Counted from the stretch's first letter, positions 22,067 through 32,263 are shown. The stretch is DNA of 64,000 nt from Acanthosepion esculentum (GCA_964036315.1 OZ038495.1:32649808-32713807), one strand, 5' to 3'. The notes: generated by a model from the sequence alone, not told the origin. A program made the numbers and translations.

Positions 22067-22917
22067 TGTAAGGATTTTATTTTGCAAAATGCATTTATAA
22101 GCAAACGTAAAAAAAATGACGTTACGTTTCAAAAACAAATTTTAAGAAGGCTCAAATTTTCTTGAGGTCAACTGTGAAATAAAAGAGGAGGCTAAGTTAT
22201 GTATTTTATTGCCTAATAAAAGAAATTGAGTAAATATTGTTATTGATTTTTACTTTATTTTTGTTTATAAATATTTATTTATGTACATATATTTTTATTT
22301 TTATGTAATTACTTTTTTATATTTTTAAAGTTATGTTAAAGTATTTTTAAATCAGTTCAACCCAAGCAAGGCGATAATGTCACTAAGACGCAAGAGGCTA
22401 CAGGGAATGTACGAGAATGAAAATACCTTAAAAGAAAACGGAAGCCCAATCCTAAACAAGCAACAAGAGAGTACCTCTTCAAAAGATCAGGCAGGAGTGT
22501 GAACAGGACGATATGCAAACCTATCTACTCCTATTGAAAAAAAATAATAAATAATATTTCACATTGTAGGCGGAGATGTTATAAGGATAGAATTGAAATA
22601 AACTTCAGAAGGAACGGGAAACCTAATACTAACCAGGAAACAAGGTATTAACCTGAACTGGTTTCAAAATTCCAGGCAGGAGTGAATTGGACAATAGGTG
22701 AACGTATCTAATATTTTAACCGTTTTCATGACCTTGTATGTTTGCCCTGAATTTGAAAATATTCTAAAGCTGACTTATATATATATATCTCCTCCCTCTA
22801 ACACTATCTAATTAATTAGTTATCTATAATAAGATGGTTGGGTTTTAACCCTTCCGAAGCAATCAGAAATATATTTAAGAAGGAAATTAAATCCAACACC
22901 ACTTCAGATAACCCGTA
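22067..22917. other. Unassigned sequence
   Basis: Contains loosely repeated purine-rich words near 22400-22510 and 22560-22690 (GGAAACCTAATCCTAAACAAG versus GGAAACCTAATACTAACCAGG type), suggesting an old tandem duplication of about 190 bp. No gene. Confidence 0.4.
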
Positions 22918-23040
22918 TTTATTAGTCATTTTCCAAGCGTAGCTCAGATGTGACAGAAGCCCGAAAGTAGACTGCTCCCAGTGAGGATCGAACTCACTAC
23001 GCAGCAAGACAAGATTCCTTAACCATTACACCACGTCAAG
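22918..23040 (-). repeat. tRNA-derived SINE, family S2
   Basis: Minus-strand copy: head GACGTGGTGTAATGGTTAAG, B-box GAGTTCGATCC near 22985, body CAGTCTACTTTCGGGC and ACATCTGAGCTACGCTTGG. Confidence 0.75.
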
Positions 23041-23446
23041 GATTTTCAACAACTATTCATTATACATACATTAGAGTTCAACATTTTGAAGCCACTATTT
23101 GAATTAGTATGGCAATGAACTTAACAGAAGAGCGAAAAAAAAATTTCTCAGGGTTCTTAAAAAAGAATGAAATAAATTAACTTATACCTTGAGAAGCTTT
23201 TGGCAATGAATGTCAAACATTTGCGCTGCATAATCAAGTTTAAAGGAGGATATTTTGAAGCGAGCAATTTTTTTTTCTTTTTGTCATAATAAAATTTCTA
23301 ATAAAAAAAAATCATCTCAATTTTTGAATAATGTATAATAATTTTCTCTTATTTAAAGTAAAAAACAAAAAACAAACGTTTTATGCCAATTCAAAAAATT
23401 AACGGGTTTCCCTCAAACTTTTAAACTCTATAATGCATACACACAC

Positions 23447-23449
<3 letters not shown>

Positions 23450-23492
<43 letters not shown>
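23450..23492. repeat. (TA)n microsatellite
   Basis: Pure TA flanked by (CA)n/(TG)n. The preceding 23041-23449 holds nothing recognised. Confidence 0.95.
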
Positions 23493-23497
<5 letters not shown>

Positions 23498-23659
23498 GTG
23501 TGTGTGTGTGCACACCCCACACTTTAAACGATATTTTTAGTGGATACTTACTAGTCGCTCCGTTTATTTATTAAACAGTATATTTAGTTATTTTTGTCTA
23601 CCGGCTTGATTATTCGAATGGTGTCGGATTGAAAAATAAAATTCAATAGTTTAGAGTGT

Positions 23660-23897
23660 ATATGTTTATAAAGCTCCGTAAATATGATGATTAGTTATTT
23701 CAAAATTCGCTTGAGGATTAAACAGAGCATGGTACTTTAATATAACTTTTATAATTAAATTGAAGTTTTTAGCTTCTGTTTTTGAAACATGAAAACTCTC
23801 ATGTCGCGATGGAATCATATTTTTTTTAAAATAATTATTATACGTTATAATGTATAATAATTGATTTTTTAAAATATGATTCCATCGGGATATAAGA

Positions 23898-23900
<3 letters not shown>
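23660..23900 (+). repeat. Dispersed repeat plus short palindrome
   Basis: 23660-23830 matches 13330-13570 in inverse orientation. The adjoining 23812-23892 is an inverted repeat in which GATGGAATCATATTTTTT pairs with AAATATGATTCCATCGGG around an AT-rich centre. Confidence 0.6.
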
Positions 23901-23938
<38 letters not shown>

Positions 23939-23963
23939 GGAGAAAGTCCGACAATTGTTTTTA

Positions 23964-24531
23964 AGACATTTTTTTGTTTATACATTCTTTTTATAGATAC
24001 AAATATTTAAGTAAATGCTCTGTTTATAATAAACAGTATTAAAACAAGATTTACCGCTGTGAATGACCGAGAAAATTTCATAGAAAATATTCGTTCTCCG
24101 ACAGGATTAGAACCTCTATCCTATATGGAACCGTCATTTAAGCTGACGTGTTCTTAACCGATCGAACCACAGAGAATCGTTCGATTAGCAAGTTCGAATT
24201 TATTGCCTTTAAACTTCAATCTCCCATGATTCTCTCACGTACATTCATATCTGCTCATGGCGTATCCAAATGTAATGATTGAAGTTTAAAGGCAGTAAAT
24301 TAGACCTTGCTAATCGAACGATTCTCCGTGGCTCGATTGAATAAGGCACGTCAGGCTAAATGACGGTTCCGTATAGGATACTGGTTCAAATCCTGTCGGA
24401 GAACGAATATTTTCTATGAAAATTTCTCGGACATCTAGCCCGGTAAATGTTGTTTAATTCTGTTTATTATAAACAGGGCATTTACTTAAATATTTGTATC
24501 TATAAAAAGAATGTATAAACATAAAAATGTC
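23964..24531. repeat. Head-to-head pair of S1 tRNA-SINEs (foldback)
   Basis: Minus-strand copy 23964-24229 and plus-strand copy 24271-24531, separated by about 40 bp. The plus copy has GGTTCAAATCC near 24383 (B-box) and TTCTCCGTGGCTCGATTGAA in the A-box region. Both share TGTCGGAGAACGAATATTTT and the tail with TTTATTATAAACAG. Same arrangement as 8321-8762 but at an unrelated site and with an extra 5' extension, so the pairing arose more than once or moved as a unit. Confidence 0.85.
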
Positions 24532-24639
24532 ATATATATATATATATTGATTATGGAATGTATTTTTTAAATGGTTTAAATCATTTGCGGTTGTGAACCA
24601 TTTCATTAATCTTACATTTTGAAAGCTTTTTGACAAAGT

Positions 24640-25175
24640 GTGTACTATTCAACTTTCAATGAATGTAAACTTCAACTTAACCCTTCTTCGATGTGACTGT
24701 AATACTCAAAAACGACTTCAAGTACTCAGACTAATTTTCTGCGTCTATCTTGATACCATTGTCAGTTTTTATGAAACTTATTTCGCTGCCTTCAGTACTA
24801 TCCGAGACACTTTTTTTTTCACTGTTGTCTCTTGTTCTGTCATCAGCTTTCTTTATCGTAGTTCTGATGTCATTACTATAAATTGCATTCGAGAAATCAG
24901 TTTTTATACATTGTTTACCGAACTTACTCGATTCTTTTTGTGATGACTACTTAAAAGGGAATCGTTTACTTGCTTTCATGTCTGTAGATGACGGAATTAT
25001 TATTCAACATCTCTATGTTTACCATCGCATCACCGATTTCTACAAATATTTTTCTGGTTAATCTACTTTCATTGCTTATTACCCTTTTAATTTTAGGACA
25101 ATCAGTCAGATTTTTATTTCTTCTTATCTCGCTAATCTTTACAAGGTTTTTGAGTGTTTTGTAACCACTGTTCAA
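24640..25175 (-). pseudogene. Possible decayed coding sequence, unrecognised
   Basis: Minus strand. An open frame 25175-24966 (ATG start; contains NLTDCPKIKRVISNESRLTR) is followed in a neighbouring frame by a long charged stretch containing GKQCIKTDFSNAIYSNDIRT and an Asp/Glu/Ser-rich tail to about 24660, interrupted by two TAG codons. With one frameshift this gives about 150 residues of non-repetitive, hydrophilic protein-like sequence. Family unknown; could be a broken element ORF, a retropseudogene or chance. Confidence 0.25.
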
Positions 25176-25297
25176 TTATTTCGCTAATTTGTGTTTCCAT
25201 CACTTCATAATTGTACGATATATTGTATCACGATGGAGGTTATATCTGGCCTACGACCCATAGGCGCATTTATATTTCTGAAATTAAAAAAATACAA

Positions 25298-25300
<3 letters not shown>

Positions 25301-25332
<32 letters not shown>
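25301..25332. repeat. (TA)n microsatellite
   Basis: TA run ending exactly at the left edge of the palindrome that follows. Confidence 0.95.
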
Positions 25333-25333
<1 letters not shown>

Positions 25334-25528
25334 ATTTTATCATATAGACAAAACGATTTTACTCACTACAAAGATGCAACTTGGTTTCAGTGCATTTCAT
25401 CTGCACATCGACGGGTGAGGGTCAAAAAATTTTTCGACCCTCACCCGTCGATGTGCAGTTGAAATGCACTGAAACTAAGTTGCATCTTTGTAGTGAGTAA
25501 AATCGTTTTGTCTATATGATAAAATTAT
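25331..25528. repeat. 198-bp near-perfect palindrome
   Basis: The left half is the reverse complement of the right half, with essentially no spacer (centre at about 25429-25430, in an A/T run). Two internal mismatches were noticed (TTGG versus CTAA context and CATCTG versus CAGTTG). Inner word GACCCTCACCCGTCGATG. DNA of this shape can extrude a cruciform, and it usually reflects fused inverted element ends. Confidence 0.9.
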
Positions 25529-26284
25529 AATAAATAAATAATTAATTATCGCTCTACTATCTGTATCGAGGTATTTTTGGAATTAACGCTGCGAACGTTG
25601 GAATTTATATATTACTTTCGTTCTCATCGCATATATATATATATATCTCTATCATCTTTTTTTCATATATATGTACTTACGCTGTATCCGACAATGAACA
25701 TATTTACCCGGAAATATAGTATGAGTAAAACTATATACTCTAGGCCAAAGATTGGTGCGATATTCAGGATTTAAAATAATCACCTACAATTACAAGGTTG
25801 CGGGATTTTCAAAACTTATTTACTAGCTTACCACAACCAGAGTGACTTCCCGTTCCCGAATTGTTTATATATATAACAAAATAGAGTTATTTCTGTAAAA
25901 AGATACATTAAAATATATTTTTGCTTAATCTACGTTGCCTCTTCACTGGTACATCATGTGCTAATTAAAACAACATTGTACCTTAGGAGTTAATTAAACC
26001 CACGAAATTTGTGTATTCATCACTTAATAATTGTACGATATTTTGTATCATAATGAAGGTTATATCTGGCCTACGACCAATAGGCGCATTTATTGATCTG
26101 AAATTTAAAAAAAAATACAACGATATATATAATTATATATATATATATAATGTTGTATTGAAATACAGTTACAAACTTTGACGGCAGGTTACTCACATCA
26201 AAACAAGGACAAAAGACCGTATAAACATGTCAGCAAATCCTTCGTTTTTTTGTGTTAAGTTTAACAGCATCTACCGTAAACTTT
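25529..26284. other. Repeat fragments of the foldback family
   Basis: 25680-25800 and 26740-26890 share words (GACAATGAACA/GACATTGAACA, CTAGGCCAA/ATAGGCCAA, TCAGAGTGACTTCCC) with each other, and their 5' parts resemble 6190-6235. 25200-25300 and 26030-26130 share GGTTATATCTGGCCTACGAC. Old copies of one dispersed repeat; no coding sequence. Confidence 0.55.
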
Positions 26285-26485
26285 AATGCGGAATGTGTTT
26301 GTGGTGCCACAGATCCTGTCTCCGCAACGTGATGATAAGCAGCAGTAAATGTTGGATGACTCGGCTGCCTTCGGTCAGGAAACGCAATCTGATAAGCCCG
26401 TGCAGCATCGCATCCATTACCCTTCGCCTGGACGTATGAAAAATCATATCTGCCTCCTCACGATATGCATATCGTGCCATTCTTA
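26285..26485 (-). pseudogene. DUF4817-type transposon-associated domain relic
   Basis: Minus strand. In the ATG frame MARYAYREEADMIF starts at 26480. After a one-base shift the frame reads AARAYQIAFPDRRQPSHPTF and then AETGSVAP. This order (short basic start, RYQERFPDRR-P-H-TF core, ETGS) is the pattern of the DUF4817 helix-turn-helix module seen at the N-terminus of transposon-derived proteins in invertebrates (recalled family knowledge). It is truncated and frameshifted. Confidence 0.6.
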
Positions 26486-27224
26486 AACAGAAAGACTTCT
26501 CAGTTAACTCACTACTATACGCGTTAAACGTTGAAGACAAACTAGCTACAAATGTACACGAATAACAAATGTAACCTAGTCGAATGGCAACCCAATGTCC
26601 TCTACTGTAAACTTTATTTAAACTTAACTCAAAAACGAAAGATTTGTGGACATGTGTTTATATGAACTCTAGTCCTTGTTTTGGTTTGAGAAATACGCCC
26701 CTAATATTTGTAAATCTATTTTTATAAACTAATACATATATACACACGCGCTCTATCTGACATTGAACACATCTACCAGTAAATATAGTTTGCGTAAAAC
26801 TCTAAATACTATAGGCCAATTAGAAGGTTGCGTGATTTTCAAAACTTATTTACTCGCTCATCCAAGTCAGAGTGACTTCCCCTTCCCGAGTTGTTATATA
26901 TAACATAACACAATTGAGTTATTACTGTATAAAGATACATTAAAATATCTCTTTTTGCCTAATCTCTGTTGCTCTTCAATGGTACGTCCTGTGCTATTTA
27001 AATAGTTTCAGCATTCTACCTTAGGAGTTTATTAAATCAACGAAGTTATGAAATTTACTCATTGAAGGTCCTAATAATGATAAGTTCTCGCTGATTTTTC
27101 ATGAAAAGTAATGTTTTATCTACAAAAAATAGTCAGAAATATGTCACTGAAAATATTGTCCCTCGCTAGTTACTACTACTACTCCCCCCCCCATTCTTGC
27201 AGCATTTGAATTACACGACAAAAA

Positions 27225-27440
27225 TAAAGATACCTCTTTTACGATGCGCCAGAGTGTCCATTGTCTTAAACATCAAAATCATTATTTTTGCAGCGTCTAA
27301 ACCAATCTCTGCGTGTTGTTTCCGACAGAGCATGGTCGCCGTAAGTCTCAACAAGAATTCGGTGCGCTTCAGCTGAATAAAGTATTGCAGTAAAATTCCC
27401 CACAAATACATTTTCTTTGCCACGAAATCTGACAACGCTA
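27225..27440 (-). pseudogene. Mariner transposase N-terminal HTH relic
   Basis: Minus strand. The frame reads AEAHRILVETYGDHALSETT, then RDWFRRCKNNDFDV and a TAA stop, then DNGHSGAS. This is the conserved N-terminal helix-turn-helix region of mariner transposases (WFxRFKxxDFDVxDxxRSGxP). Nothing of the catalytic domain follows. Only this fragment of the element is left. Confidence 0.7.
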
Positions 27441-28154
27441 TGAAAAGCAATGTTTTTGCACTTTGGCGAAATTACATACTATAAAAATGCTTGGAATTTA
27501 GTGTAATACTTAGAAATGCGTTACCATCTGAAACAACGCGCAGTTCAGGGAATGCCATCTGTTGGAAAACAGCAAGATCTTATTCAAGGTCCTAATAATT
27601 GCAAAGGAATGCGATAATATGTTATCCTATAATGTATATCGTTTTCTTCTCGAGTCGCTACACCAAACCCATCCAGTGTTGCACACAGACATTGCCTGGG
27701 GTGTTATGTTTTCTACGTCGTGAAATGTGCCAGGATCTTCAAGATTGGAGCAAACTAGATCTTCCATATTTTGTTATTGTCCGCATTGGCAGTTGGGTTC
27801 AACGTCGGTAGAATATCCACATTTTTTTTTAAACGTTGGCTCTATGTCGATTATTTTCCTTACTCTTCAGGAATTTGATTTGATAACAAAATAAATCCCA
27901 AAATTCCCAATATATTTTATTATAATGTATTTTGCATAATTTGGAACTAAAACTTACTTGAAGCTCCTTTGGAACTGATCACTACACATAGACGTAAACT
28001 TCCTGAAGCCTTCCCCATCACTGAAATGGTACTTTCGACTCTTAATCTGTACAAAATCAATCTAAACCATTTACGAAAGACTATTTTCCTTTCCAAGCAG
28101 AAACCCTGATGACCTGGCTCTCATATACGCTAGATTTTGTATTTACTATAACAT
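27441..28154. other. Unassigned sequence
   Basis: A 70-codon plus frame at 27599-27811 has no motif. GC is slightly raised at 27660-27800. Nothing identified. Confidence 0.35.
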
Positions 28155-28330
28155 TCCTTTTTATTTTCAGAAGATAAACGAGATGGTTTAAGTAGAAACT
28201 TGACCCAAAGAGTTGTGAGTTCAATACCTGTCCACAGCACAGGTGAACAAAAACGTGTAGAGTTGAGTGACTACAGGAAATTAACTGGAACCGAGATATC
28301 CAGAAAAAAGTTTTACACGTGGAACTAAAA
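28155..28330 (+). repeat. PLE-end-like repeat, family F (distal part)
   Basis: Plus-strand counterpart of the minus-strand F copies: tRNA-like GAGTTCAATACCTGTCCAC (B-box relative), then ACGTGGAACTAAAACAATG and GATGAAATAAAGTGC. The hairpin end is missing; a (TA)n tract and the PLE below follow. Confidence 0.6.
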
Positions 28331-28390
28331 CAATGTACTACCGTGGATGAAATAAAGTGCACGGTTGTTTTATGTATTTAGGTGTGTACA

Positions 28391-28399
<9 letters not shown>

Positions 28400-28436
<37 letters not shown>
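28400..28436. repeat. (TA)n microsatellite
   Basis: TA run ending at the first base of the PLE coding sequence at 28437. Confidence 0.95.
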
Positions 28437-28439
<3 letters not shown>

Positions 28440-29455
28440 TCTGGACCTTTCAAATATATAATCCCTGATGATACACATTACTTCCGTTACATCGATGACA
28501 TTTTATTCATTTACCCACAGAAACATGATTTAAACAAAATCACTGATAGATTAAATAGAGTAGAACCTACTATAAAATTTACCCACGAACATGAATCGAA
28601 TAATTCTCTACCTTTTCTAGACATACTATTTACTAGAAATAATAACAAATTAGAATTCAAAGTATATCATAAACCCACATGTAAAAACGACTATTTACAC
28701 TTTTACTCTCACAATAATACTAGGACTAAGAGAGGTGTTATTATTAGATTTTACTTGAGAGCACTTCGAATCTGTTCAGCAAAGTATTTAGATGACGAAT
28801 TTAGTTATATCGAGGATACCTTCTCAAGCCTTTCGTATCCGAGACAATTAATACTCGGCGCTAAGCATAAAGCCTTTAAAATTCAGTGTTCGTTCATCAG
28901 TGCAAAATAACATACCGACTACTACTACTACATCTAAGGTAGGGAGAGGCACACTTTCAGCTGCCCCTGATAATCCTATTGGCCGCATCTTTCTACCGAA
29001 TAACCCTCTGACCGAACACATCTCCAACAATCTAAACGCGCTAAAAATTAAAACTACTACATTACCCACTAAAACTATTCGCAGTATATTAAATAATACC
29101 AGCAGACAGCATATTACATCCGATGCTTGCGTCTATCAGATAGCATGCAGAGACTGCAACTTGAGTTATGTAGGCGAGACAGGGAGGTCCTTGAAATCTC
29201 GCATTTCCGAACATAAACGAGATATTTGCCTCGGTAATTTAAGTAGTGCTTTGCTTGTACACGTAGCCAAATCTGATCACAGTTTTGATTTCGACTCTGT
29301 GAAGATTTTAAAATATATCCACAATAAAATCCTTAGGCAGATTTACGAGGCTGGCATGATAGCCACCTCACACACAAACACCAGACAGGGTTTCTTTAAT
29401 ATATCAACTTTTCTAGCAAGATTAATGCTTGACAAACGTACCGATAATCTATAGT
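28437..29455 (+). pseudogene. Penelope-like element: partial RT plus GIY-YIG nuclease
   Basis: Frame 1 (28437-28910) begins ESGPFKYIIPDD and contains the RT catalytic motif YIDD (28488-28499) in FRYIDDILFIYPQK, then LPFLDILFTRNNNKL, SYPRQLILGAKHKAF, the C-terminal half of a Penelope RT. A plus-one shift near 28880-28900 leads to frame 2 (to 29454), with VYQIACRDCNLSYVGETGR (29131-29187) and RISEHKR, the GIY-YIG endonuclease with its conserved arginine. The RT N-terminal half is missing: homology starts right after a (TA)n tract. RT copies RNA at the target and the nuclease nicks DNA (family knowledge). One frameshift and the 5' truncation make it inactive. Confidence 0.9.
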
Positions 29456-29755
29456 TTTAAATAGGTCCCCCCGTTCCACTTAGGATAAAATCTCTTCCCT
29501 GGGAGCAGGTTTTCGCAGCGCCACCCACACGGCGCCAGCGTATCCGACTCCAAAAAAGAATACTCCGACTTTAGAATTTCAGTTTTTCTGTTTCTGACTA
29601 GTCCTTTATATATCCTCTCTTCATCTAACTTAAATCTAATATAAATATGTCTCCATTAACCATGTCCTGAAGAAGGTCTATTTGACCGAACGTCTGACGT
29701 CGACAGAATAACAAAAACAAAATAAAAAAAAAACAGTAAATTCACATATTCGGAT
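29456..29755 (+). mobile_element. PLE 3' untranslated end
   Basis: Sequence from the stop codon to an A-rich end (A-run at about 29723-29735), containing the hammerhead-like motif at 29663-29705. A CA/TA-rich patch follows at 29800-29840. Confidence 0.6.
29663..29705 (+). ncRNA. Hammerhead-like motif at PLE 3' end
   Basis: Stem I UGUC (29663-29666) with GACA (29702-29705). Core CUGAAGA 29667-29673; one extra A; stem II GGUC-UAUUU-GACC (29675-29687) perfect; GAA 29688-29690 (one A short of GAAA); stem III CGU-CUG-ACG (29691-29699); U29700 C29701, triplet GUC. All three stems form. The missing A15.1 is a lesion that should reduce or abolish cleavage. Confidence 0.6.
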
Positions 29756-29879
29756 TTTGCTTTGTCTTTTCCACATTTTCATCATACCGTCGGATCTACA
29801 TCCACACATTTGCTTACATACATATATATATATATATAAAAATAGAGAGAGAGAGATTTGGGGCATGCCTCTGTGCCGA

Positions 29880-30260
29880 GATTTAAATGATTCTCATGGC
29901 AGTTACATTAGAAGTCTTTCTGACAAATTAAGTGTTGAAATATTTCCTTTTACTGATAGGCTTATGCCGTTCTCTCTGTGTTCATTTTAAAATTAAAACC
30001 ACAATTGTTCTTTGATGAGAGGAAAGGATCCAATCATTTATTATTAACCAAAATTTTTATTTTTTTCTCTGTCTTTCAATAGCGCCTTACTTCGCTTCTC
30101 ATACTTTCCATAGAAGTTCGCTTTATGGTTGTGGCTTAAAGCCGTATCGCCTAGAAACAACGGTACTCGTACAATCACCGATGTTAAGAAACGTACCTAG
30201 ATGGGTGCGCGCTTGAGAATACACGGTCATGTAAGCTTGGATATGCGGGTGGTGCTATAA
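29880..30260 (+). repeat. 5S rRNA-derived SINE copy 1 with leader
   Basis: 30134-30238 is a diverged 5S rRNA: GGCTTAAAGCC start, CAATCACCGATGTTAAGAAA (box A region), CTAGATGGGTGCGCGCTTGAG (intermediate element and box C region) and a CATGTAAGC end. The upstream 29886-30120 matches 34010-34215 (ATTTCCTTTTACTGATA, GCCGTTCTCTCT, AAAGGATCCAA). So it is a repeat with a shared leader. A B-box-like GGTTCGAATTTTC follows at 30265. It is not a functional 5S gene. Confidence 0.75.
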
Positions 30261-30404
30261 GTTTTGGTTCGAATTTTCAACGTATATCGCTTGAACATAG
30301 GTTGTTTTGGTCTTCTGAGTATACTACTGTTATGTCAAATTAAGTGACGATGGGCATTACAACCTTCTGAATGAACACTGTTTACATTATTTAGACTATT
30401 GATC

Positions 30405-30660
30405 TCATGTTTGTTGCCATATTTATCACAACGTTTCGGCCGTTGTACACTCCGGCCTTATTCAGGTGGTTGGAATGTCGAACTGAACCATTTATTTCGC
30501 TCGCTGGGGTAGACTGTTCTAGTTCCACGTGCCATGTCTAATGGATGTCAGTTATCAGTTAATTCCCAATCCCCAATTCCTCCACTGCGTTAACCAGATA
30601 TTGAACTCACAACTCTTTGGGTCCATGTCACTGGATCTAACCAACGCCTTTATCCACTGT
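30405..30660 (-). repeat. PLE-end-like repeat, family F
   Basis: Minus strand: CACCTGAATAAGGCCGGAGT, hairpin partner ACGGCC, GAAACGTTGTGA at 30427-30440; distal tRNA-like GAGTTCAATATCTGG. CAC/GUG flank the core as a residual stem I. Confidence 0.7.
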
Positions 30661-30779
30661 TCTTAAGGACATCTCTGTATAGATTTCTGGGACTCATAAT
30701 GTAAATAGTGTTTCATACACATTGTTATAAACTAAATTCAAATGAAATATATTTTTCGCTTGAAGTAGGATTATTATTT

Positions 30780-31222
30780 TCTTCTTTTATGTGCCGTGTC
30801 TCTTCGGGACGTAGGCAATTATGGCCATCCAAATCTTCCTCTTCCTTGTAGCTCTTAATAAGTTTTATCATTTTGTTATTCCCCCCAAACATTGTTCTAC
30901 CATCCATTTACTGCATATCATCAAGTATGTTACACAGTCTCTCAATCTGTCCAGTGAGTATCAGGTTTTCCAAGCTCTCTTTCATAATTACATGCCCCAG
31001 AAATTTCAACTACCTCTTACTGATGTTAATTATAAGTTTCCATTTTGTTCAAACCCTTGTCGTTGCTCGCATGTTCGGTTCACGGTATCCTTAGAATTTT
31101 TCTATAGAAACAATTCTTTTGCTTAAAGTCTCTTCAATCTATGAAGAGATTGTCCAGCATTCGCTGCCATATATGAGGACATCTATCCCGTAACATTTCA
31201 GCAGTCTTTTCTGTCATGCAAA
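30780..31222 (-). pseudogene. LINE ORF2 C-terminal relic (minus strand)
   Basis: Minus strand reads KRLLKCYGIDVLIYGSECWT at the start (about 31222), then LKFLGHV-MKESLENLILTGQIE, then an RATRKRKIWMAIIAY-type end near 30800. The LLKCYVW-LLYGCETWT, LKFLGHVMRKEGLENLILTGKI and WR arrangement is the classic C-terminal tail of an RTE/Jockey-like LINE ORF2. Several stops and frameshifts. It diverges from the plus-strand relic that starts 90 bp away. Confidence 0.75.
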
Positions 31223-31312
31223 ATCATTATTGCTAAATGCGAAAATAAATAAAGATACTAATTATCTAATATTTATTATGAATTCAAATATTTTAAAAAA
31301 TTGCGAACACTG

Positions 31313-31699
31313 ATGCAGAGGAGACTCGAGGCGACGGAGGTGTGGTTCTACAGAAGGATGCTCAGGATATCATGGACCTAGCGTGGGAGCAACGATGAGA
31401 TCTTAGAGAGAATAGAAACGAGGAGGAGGCTTATATTTAACATCAGGAAGAGACAGCTGAACTTCCGGGGACACATAATGAGGAAGGAGGGCCTGGAGAA
31501 TCTGATATTTACGGGTCGAATAGAGGGAAAGAGAGACAAGGGAAAATAACCCATGACATACCTAGCGGCCTTAAGCAAGTGGATGACAGAATATGGGCTG
31601 GATTAGGTGGCAGAAGGAAATAACTTGTTGAGAGTTGCAAGGGATAGAGGGAGGTGGACAGCCAGGGTCGCCTCCGTTCTGAATGGACACGCCACATAA
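31313..31699 (+). pseudogene. LINE ORF2 C-terminal relic (plus strand)
   Basis: One frame, 129 codons, three internal stops (TAG after RMLRISWT, TAA after GKRDKGK, TAG after YGLD). It reads MQRRLEATEVWFYRRMLRIS, LNFRGHIMRKEGLENLIFTG, then RVARDRGRWTARVASVLNGH and a TAA end. It belongs to the same LINE tail family as 30780-31222 but is closer to the consensus. It encodes only the C-terminal tail; polymerase and endonuclease domains are absent. Confidence 0.85.
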
Positions 31700-31934
31700 A
31701 ACGAATGAAATAATTAAAAAGAATTGTGCGTAGACGAGAAGTTATTTGAAGATGCTTTTGTTGCGGAGATAAACAGAAAGGAAATAATGTCGAATATTAA
31801 GAACATTGTCATAAAATCACAGCGAGAATGAGTCATCTTATATTTTTTATCTTTAAGCGCGTATGATTGTAGCGAATATATTTGTATGAATATCTATGCG
31901 ATTACGAGAGGGAAAAAAACTCTTTGAAGAAATA

Positions 31935-32049
31935 GACGAAGACGCGCAGTGTCAGAAAAGGGGTGCAAGAAAAAACAGCTGATGGAGGGGAACAATAAAG
32001 TTTTTTTTTTTTTGTGTAACTTTTTTTCACTGAGTCTCCTTCTCTGATG
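31935..32049 (+). repeat. 115-bp direct repeat, left copy
   Basis: About 90 percent identical by eye to 33664-33779 (GCGCAGTGTCAGAAAAGG, ACAGCTGATGGA, poly-T, TCACTGAGTCTCCTTCTCTG). The two copies bracket 1.6 kb that holds the foldback at 32291-32813 and a hairpin MITE. Confidence 0.8.
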
Positions 32050-32227
32050 TTGGTATGACTAGCCATGCTTAGCCATAGAATAATATAGCCAATTGTGTTC
32101 GATTATTTTTCATCAGTGAATTAAGTGCACTGACAGAAAGTGATGTCGTTTCTAACTATCTTGTGTGAAATAACATGTATTTGCTATCAACAGCTTATGC
32201 ATTTATTGATTTCAATGCCCGTGTACA

Positions 32228-32229
<2 letters not shown>

Positions 32230-32263
<34 letters not shown>
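32230..32263. repeat. (TA)n microsatellite
   Basis: Pure TA run 27 bp before the foldback. Confidence 0.9.
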
